Shown piece after piece: positions 1 through 10,757 of a stretch of DNA of 64,000 nt. This stretch comes from Conchocele bisecta (lineage: Eukaryota > Mollusca > Bivalvia > Lucinida > Thyasiridae). Position numbers and translations under genes: made by a program. How positions within the stretch are numbered: position 1 is the stretch's first letter; every line of letters begins with the position of its first letter. Under the pieces are notes generated by a model. The model did no database searches. It had not been told where the DNA came from and was given only the letters and a program-made list of their open reading frames with translations. The stretch is taken from positions 117,321,370-117,385,369 of the forward strand of contig CM055266.1 of assembly GCA_029237695.1 (NCBI GenBank). The letters run 5' to 3'.

Positions 1-252
1 TGCTATTTTTCAATTATTTATACTAATTAAATGCGTCACCTAAAAATACAAAGAATAAATAGTTAACATTTTAAGGAAACACGGTTATCGCCCCTGATAT
101 CAGTGTGGAAATTTACGTCTGATATAAAATGTATGATAATGCCAATCACTACGTGGAGTAATGGTGAATGAATATTTATTTTGCCAGAAAATGTCTCAGA
201 TTATGTCTCTGATGTAAAGAACAGTTTGTGCCTACTGAATGGGCATGTACTT
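1..252. repeat. TTAA-flanked MITE, copy 1 (cut by window edge)
   Basis: The right end reads GGGCATGTACTT and is followed by TTAA at 253-256. The body matches copies at 13482-13849, 26484-26960 and 61022-61440 (shared blocks: the region around AGAACAGTTTGTGCCTACTG, the stretch with CACGGTTATCGCCCCTGA, and a TGCTAATTAAATGCGTCACC-like block). Only the right part is present because the window starts inside it. Complete copies carry TTAA on both sides, which is the target-site preference of the piggyBac superfamily. There is no coding capacity. Confidence 0.7.
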
Positions 253-480
253 TTAACTCTGATAGAAACCAAGAACCAGCTTGCTCGTATTTATAGTGGA
301 ACGTGTGATCTTTGTTGGGAACCATTATTGTATACGGCGAACAGTTGAAAGGTGTATCAAACAACAGTGGCCCGTTTCAGTAAACCTCGTACGATTAAGA
401 TGTTCGTAAGTGCAAATTTAGGATCATCTGGAAATTTCAATTGATGGATTTACATTCATTGAGCATAGGCTGCAAATGCA
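253..480. other. Intergenic; end of a GGCCGTTTCACTAAAC-type element
   Basis: Around 366-425 there is a block resembling GCCGTTTCACTAAACTTCG followed by TACGACTAAAATGTTCGTAA. The same block occurs at 26352-26410 and, less well preserved, near 42345-42390. At 26.35 kb it is one terminal inverted repeat of a composite element. No gene is seen. Confidence 0.4.
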
Positions 481-601
481 ATGTAATGTAATAAATTCAG
501 TATAATAAAAATTAATAAATTTATCCTAAAATTGAAAATTTCTCCCTCAAAGTATACTTTGCTAGAAAAGTATACTTTGCAATGTTGGTGAAATAGGCTA
601 C
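481..601. repeat. GTAGCC-terminal MITE, half copy
   Basis: Right half of a family whose complete copies are at 10758-11036 and 23205-23509, with a diverged copy at 57762-58060. It shares the ATGTAATAAATTCAGTATAA block, CTCCCTCAAAGTATACTTTG and the terminal GGCTAC. The left half, including the central ATCACAGCC/GGCTGTGAT hairpin, is missing. Confidence 0.75.
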
Positions 602-952
602 TGGAGCTACATTGGTCAAAAATCCCATAAGCCCCAAGTCTCCTGTTGCATGCACAATTATGTGTTATTGTGTATTTTGTTTTATATTTTATTTACACTT
701 TTAACTACGTTATGTACACCGTATTGCAATTGAACATAATGGAATATGATTATACTACACAAGTTACATACAACATGTATTAGACTGTAGTGGTTAGAAG
801 AGTGTAAAGTAAGGGGAGATAATGCAGAGACAAATATGTAAGAAAAGGTTTCCATTTGTGTTCATATCAAATGGACATGTGCAGTTGAATATTTGTCATT
901 TTCTATACATATATATGATGTGCTTGATAGTCGTGCCGTGTAACTCAAGTAG
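602..952. other. Intergenic, no recognisable feature
   Basis: AT-rich sequence. A short stretch at about 603-655 (CAAAAATCCCATAAGCCCCA) resembles the edge of the dispersed GATCAGACTGCG repeat. Open frames here show no known domain. Confidence 0.4.
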
Positions 953-1303
953 TATAGGAATGAATGTCTTTTTTTTGTGGGAATTTATCGGGGTTTATAA
1001 CTTGGAAAGTGGGGCATACTGGACGAAGGCCGGAAGGCCTCGTCCAGTATTCCCGCGACTTTTCCAAGTTTATATCCCCGATAAATTACACAAAAATGCC
1101 ATTCATTCCTTATTATTCCAGCATTTGAAATAAATTCATCAAGAAAATGTGTTTATTTTCCGTTTTCTTAAGAATTATTTTAAGTGCGCCTCACGGTTAC
1201 GGAAAGTAGTTCGGTGTGGGAGTTTACTGGGATATACATTTTGGACAGAGACTTGCTACGGGCCAATCAAATGTTGTGTAAATATTTTTGTGCTGGAATT
1301 ATT
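953..1303 (-). repeat. Palindrome-bearing MITE, copy A
   Basis: One of seven copies in the window (A 953, B 3753, C 12714, D 21437, E 23611, F 23993, G 25856). The structure is a near-perfect palindrome of about 155 bp (arms start GGAATGAATG, centre AAGGCCGGAAGGCCT-like), joined to an approximately 200-bp unit whose own ends are ATAATTCCAGCA and TGCTGGAATTAT. This copy is reversed relative to B. Its left palindrome arm is more diverged than the right, for example GTGGGGCATACTGG where the right arm keeps CCAGTATTCCCGC. It is non-coding. Confidence 0.85.
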
Positions 1304-1639
1304 AGACATTAAACCTACCCCACTTGATGTGTTGTTCTCGTGTATCCTTTATTGTAGCTATTTCCGGTTCTATCTGGATTATGTTCTTGAAGTACTTTAT
1401 GAATGATTCGAACGTTATATCTCATTTTTCATATGTACATGTGAAAATGAAATATTTTCCTAGAATAGCGATGAAATTAAATTGTTGTGCCAAAAAGTGC
1501 ACTATTCCTATAGAAATATTTTGATTCGATTCGATTCGGCTTATATTTAAGGATGGGAATTGGCTCATACACCTTCCATTTGCATACGTGCTCTCTCGCT
1601 TGTTTGTAAGCGTTGTAAAATAAATAAAGTTTAAACTTA
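1304..1639. other. Intergenic, nothing recognised
   Basis: AT-rich DNA between two inverted-repeat elements. Short open frames on both strands lack any recognisable motif and are probably chance. Confidence 0.4.
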
Positions 1640-2172
1640 CTGTCTGTTTCGCGAAAGCTGCCCAAATTTTACAGCCATATAAACAATTCAAAAACAATAT
1701 GTTTTTCGATGATATTAAATTAAAGGAAAATTTAACAATGAGCCTTCTTTTTATTTCGTGAAATTCGGTTAAATATTGATTTTATTGCGAAAACAAAATT
1801 TCCCCATGTTAAATCCCCATAGACATCTTCACAGAGTGAAGATGTCTATGGGGATTTACCATGGGGCCTTTTTTTAGAATTTCAGAAATACTGGACCGAT
1901 TTTCAAAATTTAACTTTTGTTTTCTTAGTTAGATAATTTCCAAGATATCTAGCCAGGTTTCGGAGTCAATTTCCAAATTTTTCCGTTTTTTGACTCCTCC
2001 CACACTGCTTTACCTCTTTTTTCCCCATGTTAAATTCCCATAGAGAAATCAAGTTTTCGTAATAAAACCAATATTTGACCGAATATCACGAAATAAAAAG
2101 AAGGCTCATAATATTGTTTTTGAATTGTTTATATGGCCGTAAAATTTGGGCAGCTTTCGTGAAACAGACTAT
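1640..2172. repeat. Inverted-repeat element with AGTCTGTTTCGCGAAAG-type ends
   Basis: The left arm (about 1640-1855) contains GTCTGTTTCGCGAAAGCTGC, CAAAAACAATAT and GAGCCTTCTTTTTATTTCGT. The same blocks return in reverse complement at about 2036-2172. A perfect internal hairpin lies at about 1812-1860 around AATCCCCATAGACATCTTCA. Relatives occur at 14936-15130 and 59600-59700. It is a non-autonomous DNA element or foldback with no coding frame. Confidence 0.7.
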
Positions 2173-2321
2173 AGGTGAGTCTTAGCCGAGACAAAAATCC
2201 TGCACATGCGTACATTCCCAGAATAATGTTTTATACTTACATCATACATAGAACACAAATCACGTAGACTAGTACTTACTCCATTACAGCGATAACGTAA
2301 TTTATTTATCCCCAGAATTCG

Positions 2322-2600
2322 CATCAGGTACAGTGGGGTCAGCGTGTAAGTGCACACACGAACGAACACGACAGGTTGGTTCGCTACCCACCCAAAGTGT
2401 ATGTTGTTACCACTCAGTTGAACCGTCTCGCCGAGACGGTTCAACTGAGTGGTAACAACATACACTTTTGATGCGAAATGAGAAAAAAATGCAGAAAAAT
2501 ATTTAAATTATTTTTGTATACATGAAATACAGTGGGGTCAGCGTTCCAACCTGTTGTGTTCGTTCGTGTGTGCACTTAAACGCTGACCCCACTGTATTTG
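2322..2600. repeat. Nested palindromes with CAGTGGGGTCAGCG ends
   Basis: A perfect palindrome spans about 2393-2467 (arms AAAGTGTATGTTGTTACCAC..., centre CTCGCCGAG). It sits between a partial block at 2330-2390 and a complete 72-bp block at 2527-2598 that begins ACAGTGGGGTCAGCGTT and ends AACGCTGACCCCACTGT. The outer block shares a GTGTGCACTTA / TAAGTGCACAC segment with the inner side. This fits two MITE-like palindromes inserted one into the other. Confidence 0.7.
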
Positions 2601-3117
2601 TATTGGATATTGCGTAATGTGGAATCTATAGTACAATTGAAATTTAAGGTGTAAATTTGTTTCCAACATAGAGTATCATCGGAAAACCCGCTTGACAAAT
2701 GTTCATTTTTGTTGAGATTTTATTTCTTCTACAATTTGTTCTGGCCGTCTAAGCTACATATAGTATTTTATTTACATATTTGCTTTTTTTTTTACTCTGT
2801 ACAAGAGCTTCCGATTTTGGCTGTATGTTAATGTGTTCTGTTTTTATCTTTTCTAACCATAATAAACTTATGCTGTTTAATATACTTTGATGTTTATGAA
2901 ATCATCATTTCTTATGTTTAATATTGTTGAAAATTCAGTAAATCGTAATTTTGTTTACTCGATAATCATATAATATATATGTTCAATATACTTTATGCCC
3001 TTATCATACCAATCCTTAAACAAAATATTGTTTTATTTTGATGTTTTAAATTGGAATTGTTCCAAATTATTTCCTTCAAAACTATTGCTACAATTTATGT
3101 TTAGCAACCAACAGAGT
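2601..3117. other. Intergenic, nothing recognised
   Basis: Very AT-rich, with many homopolymer runs. No repeat shared with the rest of the window and no coding signal were noticed. Confidence 0.4.
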
Positions 3118-3515
3118 CAAGGTGCATGATCACGTGGTTACAACAACAACAACGCCGCCCATTCCAAAGTAAGTATTATTTGATATTTTCCTTAATATGT
3201 AATGGATTTTGATGAAATATGGTTTAGCAAACGCGTCTTCATGAGCTGCATTTGGTGGTATATGGAATTTGGCACAAACTCATATCGTTTTTGCGAAGAA
3301 TCGATTTCCGTGTCGGAGACACGGAAATCGATTCTTCGCAAAAACGACAGAAGTTTGTGCGAAAATACAGAGACCACCAAATGCAGATTAACAAGACGCG
3401 TTTGATGCGCCATATTTCATCAAAATCCGTTATGTAATAAGGACACTATAAAATAATACTTACTTTGAATCGGTACTTGTTGTTGTTGTTAGTACCACGT
3501 GATCATACACCTTGA
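3118..3515. repeat. Foldback element with CACGTGGTTACAACAACAAC ends, copy 1
   Basis: The two arms are about 195 bp each. The outer ends are GGTGCATGATCACGTGG and CCACGTGATCATACACC. An (ACA/TGT) trinucleotide run lies just inside each end. The centre is the palindrome GAATCGATTTCCGTGTC-GGAGACACGG. It can fold almost completely on itself. A second copy is at about 9840-10290. Frames inside the arms mirror each other and are not genes. Confidence 0.8.
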
Positions 3516-3752
3516 GAGTCAGAGAAATAAAACTTGCCATGAAAACAAAAGACCGACTCAAAAGGCATATTGTAATCTATAATAATAGGTCTATATAGAC
3601 GAGCTTTTGTTGTCATGTCGATTCTTATTTCTCTGACTTTCTGCTGGTTTCTAAACACAATTGTGGCTGTGACTGAAGAAATTGGGCTTATGGGAGTTGT
3701 GACCAGTTTAGCTTCATATCAAATAACACCCTGCTGTAGCCTGATAGCAATT
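3516..3752. other. Intergenic with fragment of a dispersed repeat
   Basis: The segment 3672-3750 (AAATTGGGCTTATGGGAGTT ... CTGCTGTAGCCTGATA) is related to stretches at 21350-21430, 23885-23990, 25610-25690 and 60715-60790, which are parts of the dispersed GATCAGACTGCG-type family. No gene is seen. Confidence 0.5.
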
Positions 3753-4111
3753 TATAATTCCAGCACAAAAATATTTACACAATTCCCTAACATTTGATTG
3801 GTCCGTAGGAAGTTTCTGTCCCGAATTTATATCCCATTAAACTCCATGCCGAACTACTTTCCGTAACCGTCAGGCGCAATTAAAATAATTCTTAAGAAAA
3901 CGGAAAATAAACATATTTTCTTGATGAATTTATTTCAAATGCTGGAATTATAAGGAATGAATGGCCTTTTTGTGGAATTTATCGGGGATATAAACTTGGA
4001 AAAGTCGCGGGAATACTGGACGAGGCCTTCCGGCCTTCGTCCAGTATTCCCGCGACTTTTCCAAGGTTATACCCCGATAAATTCCACAAAAAGGCCATTC
4101 ATTCCTATAAT
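3753..4111 (+). repeat. Palindrome-bearing MITE, copy B (reference copy)
   Basis: The most complete copy. An approximately 200-bp unit with terminal inverted repeat TATAATTCCAGCA (3753-3952) is followed directly by a near-perfect palindrome with 78-bp arms (about 3954-4110), running from AGGAATGAATGGCC to GGCCATTCATTCCT around a GGCCTTCCGGCC centre. The unit and the palindrome always travel together in this window, which suggests a single transposing element. The palindrome may form a long hairpin in DNA or RNA. Confidence 0.85.
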
Positions 4112-4265
4112 ATTCATTGTTCGAAGCATGACAAGTGTTCCATTGATGGAATGGCGACCAGTGAATATCATGATCAGACTGGGCGGATGCACAGGCTGAT
4201 CTGGATCTATGCTGGTCGCAAAACTCATAAGCCCCATTTCTCCAGTCACAGACACAATTAGGAAT
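4112..4265. repeat. Dispersed GATCAGACTGCGCGGATGC-type repeat, copy
   Basis: Contains ATGATCAGACTGGGCGGATG, GCACAGGCTGATCTGGATC and CATAAGCCCCATTTCTCCAG, ending in CACAGACACAATTA. Other copies: 10630-10700, 20986-21245, 21791-21960, 22262-22375, 25600-25850, 41935-42075, 42770-42960, 60690-60945. The GATCAGxCTG / CAGxCTGATC core forms a short hairpin. It is immediately adjacent to a palindrome-bearing MITE here and at 21791, so the two are sometimes linked. Confidence 0.7.
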
Positions 4266-4424
4266 TTGTTCACCATTTTACCGTCCCTGCCACGCTTTTA
4301 CCACCTGTATATCAAACTATTAGATACGATTGCATCACATGTAAACTTTTTGAAATCCAAATTACGCAGCTGTTTCTATGAACCAGATATATTTGAGTGA
4401 ATGTTTGGAATGTGTTCAATCACA

Positions 4425-4632
4425 TTAACATTCTAGATTAGTTGAGACCCTTTCCAAATGTTCAAATAACTTTATTTTGACTGTAATGAAAAATAAACAT
4501 TTTGCAATGTAGCTCGTGGTTTCCAAGAAAACAGGTTCTCAATTACGGGTGTTCTCTTCACGGTGTATTATTTGTAAGCAGTTACTCTCACAGCGAAACC
4601 CGTGCAAATAATTTTCAAGAGTGTAATAAATA
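4425..4632. repeat. About 210-bp dispersed repeat, copy 1
   Basis: It shares CATTCTAGATTAGT, GAGACCCTTTCCAAAT, CTTTATTTTGACTGTAA and GTGTATTATTTGTAA, in the same order, with 19941-20152. The two copies differ by scattered substitutions and short indels. There is no coding capacity. Its nature is unknown; one copy lies inside a foldback element, so it is mobile or was captured. Confidence 0.7.
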
Positions 4633-5585
4633 AAAATTACAATTTTAAACTTTATTTCATTATTTTGTTTAACATTATTTTGTTGTGATACGAGGTCGTG
4701 TATATTCACGATTGCGTCTGCGTGTAACAAACTAGTCTACTACAGTTCGAGATGTGCGTGTAAGTCAGCATAATCTTACCTTTTGTATAAAGAAATAAAT
4801 TTTACCGCCGTCCTAAGTTTGGCATAATTCTTTTCCTGTCTTTTTGGCATGTTGGCACTAATACCTTGATCGTCCCTCAATGTGAATACTGAATATACGG
4901 ATTTCGTACGAGTGTCAACGTTGTGTGTCCGTATACTGACTGCAATAATTACCTAATCACTAAATATCCCAATTTGTATCCCAATTTATATTCTTATAGA
5001 CACTTCCGTCAACTCCTAGACGGTCTATAACGGTGGGCTGACACATACTTTGAACAGCAGATGCGACAACATGAGCATTAAGGACCGTTAAGGTATGGAC
5101 ACTTTGCATAACGGTCATCGCTATTCGCAAGTTGAAAGAATAGAATGCATTAGAAGCTGTACGAACGATTTCTTGGCTGAGTGACGTCTTCTGTGGACCC
5201 TGATTATACTGGACTTACAAGTAGACGCTGTTCGATCTAGGTTGATGCTGGACACACATGTTAAGCGGTGTGTTTTCTCATGAAGCGTTGTAATTTGAAT
5301 TGTTTTATTAAAGTCAACGACAAGGAGATCGTAAGTCATATCAAACTTATTGATTAATATATTATTTTGTAATTTGAAACTATACAACTCTCACTAAAAT
5401 AGCAATGCACGTATATGTCTCGTGACTGTACAAAGGCACATAAGTTGTAGCACAGCCGGCCCATTTCTTCACGTGAGTTATTCCCCTTACATATATGTAT
5501 GAATAGATTTGGCGTGTATGGCTAATTTGTATTGAGTCTATTGCGGTGATCGCCATAGTCGTCGCTATTGAGGTGCGTTCGCATG
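4633..5585. other. Intergenic, nothing recognised
   Basis: About 950 bp without a shared repeat that I could recognise. Open frames up to about 88 codons show no family resemblance. This could be unique host sequence. Confidence 0.4.
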
Positions 5586-5614
5586 GGCGGATTCAGGGGG
5601 GGAGAGGGGGGGGT

Positions 5615-5659
<45 letters not shown>

Positions 5660-5735
5660 GCCGAGTAAATATTTTGTACAAGTTACAAGGGGGGGGGGGG
5701 GGGTGCCGAGTAAATATTTTGTACAAGTTACAAGG
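5586..5735. repeat. Poly-G tract with duplicated 30-bp flank
   Basis: A G-run of over 60 bases with two T interruptions (about 5596-5658) is followed by TGCCGAGTAAATATTTTGTA, then another run of about 17 G, then the same TGCCGAGTAAATATTTTGTA block again. Length is likely variable and may be mis-assembled. The poly-Gly or poly-Pro frames crossing it are artefacts of the tract. Confidence 0.85.
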
Positions 5736-5959
5736 CACGTCTCGTGCCAAGTGCCATGTAAACCTTTTCAATCAAAAATCATGTCTAAACATACTGTGAC
5801 AGTGTCAATATTTTTGTTCCAAAATGCGCCAGAACGCAGGAAATGCGATGTAGATTTCAAAAAAATTCAGGGGAAATGCCCCCGGACCCCCATAGCCTCC
5901 GCTCGGTCGACTATTTTGCAATACTTGACTATATTATTGGAAATCCAGGATTTTTGAAT

Positions 5960-6740
5960 GTCGTGGTAAGATTTTGTATTTTCCTTCTGGATATACTCGT
6001 ATTTCTTTGAACACTGTCAGCCGAGATTATTTCTAACTGGTAATGTGCTACGAGTAATCTTTATCTTCAAAATGGCCACCGCAACTAAGTGTGTTATTTA
6101 CATCGCCACATCAACGATTTGTTACACATTCTAGAATTTCTGTGGCTGTAGTTATGTTCTTTCAAATGATATTGTGATTGGAACGTGTGTATCTGCTTGA
6201 AAATATATCTATATACAACATGTAACAAAACTGAAGTTGTTTCCATTTTTTTAAGAGCCGCATGGCCGCCATTTTGAATTTCAGAATGGCCGCCATTGAA
6301 ATTAATTAATATTTAACGTCAACTTGTGGTGTTTTTAATTATTATTAATTATAGATAAGACATATTGGCATAATTATTTCAGTATATTTTAAAATGGCGG
6401 CCATATTATTTTTAAAATGGCCGCCATTTAAACTTGACAATCTAATATTTATTATACATGTTCAATGCAGTGGTGATATTTTGTATGTTTCTTCTGCTTA
6501 TACTCATAATACAATGAACACAAACTGTTGAGATTATTGCTAACTAGTACTGTAGTACCAGATACCATTATCTTCAAAATGGCCGCTGGAAATAAGTGTG
6601 ACAAATACAGTGCCATTTCAAGGACTTACATCTATTACGTATTGATGTGACTTATAGATATTTCTTCAAATGATATCTTGGTCAGCACATGTGTTTTCCT
6701 TTAAAATAAGAAGAAAATGTTACAAATCATCCATTTTATC
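5960..6740 (+). repeat. Diverged tandem duplication, period about 505 bp
   Basis: The stretch beginning GGTAAGATTTTGTATTTTCC near 5964 recurs as GGTGATATTTTGTATGTTTC near 6470. Both continue through GAACAC, GAGATTATT, CTAACT, ATCTTCAAAATGGCC and TTTCAAATGATAT. The intervening part carries several GCCGCCATTTTG / AAAATGGCGGCC motifs. It is non-coding. Confidence 0.65.
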
Positions 6741-6972
6741 CAATAAAGTGCATAGTATGGTATTGTATATTGCATTGCAAAGGTAAATACTCATATTCTC
6801 CATTGATTCATGAAAAAGCGTCTGTTACGGCGATATGGTGCACCATCTGCAGCCTGTAAGAACTGTCATTGCAGTAGCAGACTGCAACTGGTCTCAACAG
6901 TTTGCTGCCTTTATGGAGTCTAACTTGGTAAAAATGTTTAGCTCTTTTAATTTTAAAGCTACTACGCTTTTA

Positions 6973-8170
6973 TCATAGCGTTTCTGGCTCTGGTGATGTT
7001 GATGATCTGATATTGTCACAAACTGAAACATGTATTGGAAATACCTGCTCATAAGTGGTCCGTAAATTGAATAGAAGCCGCTGTCCCATCAATAACTGTG
7101 CAGGTGACCATTCCGTGCCGGTTATATGAGTTTCGATATGCCAGTATACCCAAATAGAGGTATTGTACATTCACCTTTTGTTTTTTTCACGAAACTGTGT
7201 TTCAACTGTTCGCTCAGCACTGGACCTTGGCTACATAGAGTACGTGACATTAAGGAAACCACATTCTTTTGCAAAATCATCAAATTTCTGGTAGCCAATG
7301 GCCATTTCGGATTTCATGCTGTATTACCAGCAATTGTTTTTCATTCCATGTGGAAATGTTTGTTGCAACATTTGTCATGGGTGGCCGGGTATATAGTATG
7401 ATATCGGAGTTTATTTGGCTTTCAGTTTCTATCTTCAATTGAACATCTTCCTACCCTTTTACCAGAACATAATTTATTGCGCTCGTTTAAGACATGTCTG
7501 AATGCCGAGATGGCCGTTGTGCCCGGCTTGCAACCTTTTGGACTCAAGAGGAGTCAGGATTATGTGTTTATATCCTTTCAGTTTATCTCTGTCATCCGTT
7601 AACGCCACTTTCTTCTGTGGAAATTGTGTTCTGAAATTGAGTTTTCCCTTTATACTTGTTTTTCTAGCAGAATCAATTGTGCATCTTACTCAGTCAAGTT
7701 TGCAATTTCTTGCAACGCGTGATCACTGATAGGTAAGTTCGCGAATACTACATGTACCTGTGAATTCATACCCTCAGACTATATGTATGTTACAGACTCG
7801 TGGGATAGCGTATCAGTAACTAGTATGTTTTTGCCAGAAACGTGTTTCATTGCCAGGCCATATTGGTTCAGCAGCAGTAAAATATCATGCATTCTGAGAC
7901 GACATGGCCAGAGTATTTATTTAATGGATATGAGAGGCAAGTGATCTTACTCCACTTGAACAGTCAGTCCGTACACATACCGAAACCGTTTCCAGCCGAA
8001 TAGCATGCCTCATTATTCATGTTAAATCAGAGCATATTAGTTTTCTGCGAGAATCAATCATTTGGAAGCATTAACCATTGGCTTGCCTTTGTGGCACACC
8101 ATACTGCAGTGTCTCTGGCTTCCTCAAGTCATAATATGACAATTTCAACAAGTGAAACGCAATTTGGACC
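6973..8170 (-). pseudogene. Decayed Ty3/gypsy retrotransposon pol (RT end, RNase H, integrase)
   Basis: Read on the minus strand, several frames show in order: an RT/RNase H region with YYDLRKPETLQ near 8120, the RNase H to integrase tether with RMHDILLLLNQYG and SGKNILVTDTLS (about 7800-7898), a zinc-binding HNGHLGIQTCLKRA stretch (about 7485-7530), the integrase stretch FAKECGFLNVTYS and AERTVET (about 7205-7285), and the integrase C-terminal block GTEWSPAQLLMGQRL (about 7075-7110). The motif order and spacing are those of gypsy-type Pol. Many stops and frameshifts separate the blocks, so it is not functional. No LTRs could be identified. The last open block ends near 6973. Confidence 0.75.
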
Positions 8171-9803
8171 ATCAAGATACTGATCACTTTTATATTGACA
8201 CATGGAACAAATAATGATACTTCCTTTTGACCGTGGCCATTTTTCTAGAGTTTCCTGCATTCAATTCTGTTTTATGTATAGAGTGTATTAAACCTCTCCA
8301 ACAGTGTATTGTCAATCAATCTTACATTTTACTCACGTCGTCTACACATACTGAACATGTGCACATGGCGTTTCAATGCCGAAAAGTCAATTACTCACAT
8401 AACTACTGCCTTTTAGACAGTTCTTATACACTTTCCTGCATACACGTGTGTATAGGGTATATATTGTTATATTGTATGTAAGCAACTCCTTTTACCACAT
8501 TGTGAATGTGATTGTGCCAGCACTGCCTTTCAGGAACACCAATAAGATGGAGACTCTAATGCAGATGGTGATGAAACTGCTTGAAAGTACTGTATCCATA
8601 ATTAAGAAAATTCCTGCATACATACAGTGGCCATTTTGAAATATAACATGTTTGTCAGAAACAGTGACTTGACATTGACTTTAGTCATATATACTTGTAA
8701 TTTACTTTCAATAATGATTACCGTGCATGGTTATATCAGAATTATATGATTTTCACGGCAGCCATTTTGGAAATTAGAATAATAGGAACAACTTGATGAT
8801 ACAAAGAACGTTTGTTCCAAGAACTTTCCAAAACAGTCAACACAACCTATACACTTTACTAAAGACTGTACGTTGTGAAGACATAAGAAATAATGTTTAC
8901 ATAGAGGCCATTTTGAAAACAAAATGTCCGCCATACCAGTTATCAGAAAAAGTGGAACCAACCCCATTTTTATTATTTTAAGTATGTAGATGGCATAGCC
9001 GAAAAAAAAACCTTCTATCTGCATTATAAATGTAGATATGAATATTACAATATATTGTATACGATTTCAGGGTGGCCATTTTTAAATCAAAGATGGCCGC
9101 CATGGGGGTTGTTAAAAATGTAATAATACTGGTGTTATTCTTTGTGGTCAAAAGATGATTATCACCAAAAAACAAATCAATATTCTACCTGTATTAGAAG
9201 TGTATATATAAGGAATGCATCATTTCAGGGCGGCCATTTTTAAATCCAAGATGGCGGCCAAAGTAATTGTCGAAAAAAAAATAATGGAACCAACCCCAGT
9301 TTTGTTCTCCGTGGTCTAAAGATGACAAAAAACATCGGTTACAAGAATGTAGCAAAAATAAATGCAAATCTACATAACAGTATACAGTATGAGTCAGATA
9401 CATTATTATCATCATGCGTATTGTCATTCTATAGCACACACACGCCGTCCCTATGCTCAAGCTAAATATATATTTTTTTGCAAATTCTGCGTCCATTTGA
9501 CTTGAAACTGCTTACATACACATTGAGACCATCAAATACATATACATGTAGTATTTGACAACATATGTGCATATTGTTTATTGTGTAACTGTCGACGAAT
9601 TCTATAGATAACGATACACAAATGGGAATATTCATAATGTGTAATTACATTAATTTCCAATAACCTCAGAAGGGACGCACATTTAATACACATTGTTTTA
9701 AAGTCACTCTTTTTATTAAATTTTCGACCATGTCGTCGAAAATATAATAAAAAGAGTGACTTTACAACAATGTATACTTACATTGTTTATGTAGCTTCCT
9801 TCA
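8171..9803. other. Non-coding region with repeated GGCCATTTT / ATGGCCGCC motifs
   Basis: GGCCATTTTGAAA-like or AAGATGGCGGCC-like motifs recur near 8630, 8760, 8910, 9075, 9100, 9230 and 9250, each followed by a loosely similar 150-200 bp AT-rich stretch. The pairs at about 9066-9175 and 9225-9330 (GGGTGGCCATTTTTAAATC ... AAGATGGC) are clearly related to one another. A small hairpin lies at 9706-9765 (AAAGTCACTCTTTTTATTAAATT against its complement). No gene is seen. Confidence 0.5.
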
Positions 9804-10312
9804 GTGTTAAAGTCGCATCATCTCGTCCAAATACGGCCATAAACAAGGCACGTGGTTACAAAAACAACAACAATTACTGAAACTTCCAGAAGCGCCTCCG
9901 ATTAAAGGTACGTATTATTTTATATTGTCTTTATTATGTAACGGATGTTGATGAAATATGGCGCGTCAAACGCGTCTTGTTAAGCTGCATGTGGTGGTCT
10001 CGGTACTTTGGACCAAACTTCTGTCGATTTTGCGAAGAATCGATTTCCGTGTTTACTGTCCATACTGACACGGAAATCGATTATTCGCAAAAACGACATA
10101 AGTATGTGACGAAGTCGCCAGAGCACCTAATGCAGCTCATGGAGACGCGTTTGCTACGCCATCATCAAAATCCGTTCCACATTAAGGAAACTATCAAATA
10201 AACTTACTATGGAGTGTGCCATTTCAACCATTGTTGTTGTTGTTGTTCTAACCACGTGATCATGCACATTGAGTGTGAAAGTCGCAACATCTCGTCCAAA
10301 TGCGGCGATAAA
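9804..10312. repeat. Foldback element copy 2 with long flanking direct repeats
   Basis: The inner element (about 9848-10270) is related to the one at 3118-3515: GCACGTGGTTACAAAAACAA at the left, CCACGTGATCATGCACATTG at the right, and a central GAATCGATTTCCGTGT palindrome. Outside it, a 40-bp direct repeat flanks the element at 9804-9843 and 10273-10312 (both read GTGT-AAAGTCGCA-CATCTCGTCCAAAT with about five mismatches). The copy at 3118 does not show this flank. Confidence 0.75.
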
Positions 10313-10757
10313 GTCGACAAATATTTAATAGCAGTTTACCGACCGTCATCGCTCACTATACGTACAACCGTTACGTGAATCTTGGCCATATTATCAACGT
10401 TTATGGACATCTATGAGGGATGGTAGCTAGTTATTCCCGTTGAATTAATTTATAGAAATCCGGTCCAAATTGTGTAGTTTAGTGCCTTATTGTTTGTAGA
10501 AAGGGCGACTGTAGCATGATGTGTTATGAAAAGGAGCAATTATAGTGATTTCGACTAGTGTTGATCCAGATCATCCTACATATCTACTACATTATTTGCC
10601 AGATTCATATTTTCACACTTATTAATGCTATTGCAATCAGTGTAGACCCAGATCAAACTGCACTAATGTGCAGTGTGATCTGGCTCTACTCTCTTCACAA
10701 AACTACTTTTTCGTGCTGTTTAGTAAGAAACAAACGCTGAAATACAGCATAGGACCA
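10313..10757. other. Intergenic with a GATCAGACTGCG-type fragment
   Basis: At 10630-10700 the sequence AGTGTAGACCCAGATCAAAC ... GTGATCTGGCTCTAC is a short member of the dispersed GATCAG family. Nothing else is recognised. Confidence 0.45.

Noticed and set aside
5568..5957. Gly-rich or Pro-rich proteins across the poly-G tract
   Set aside because: Produced by the homopolymer; no flanking coding signal.
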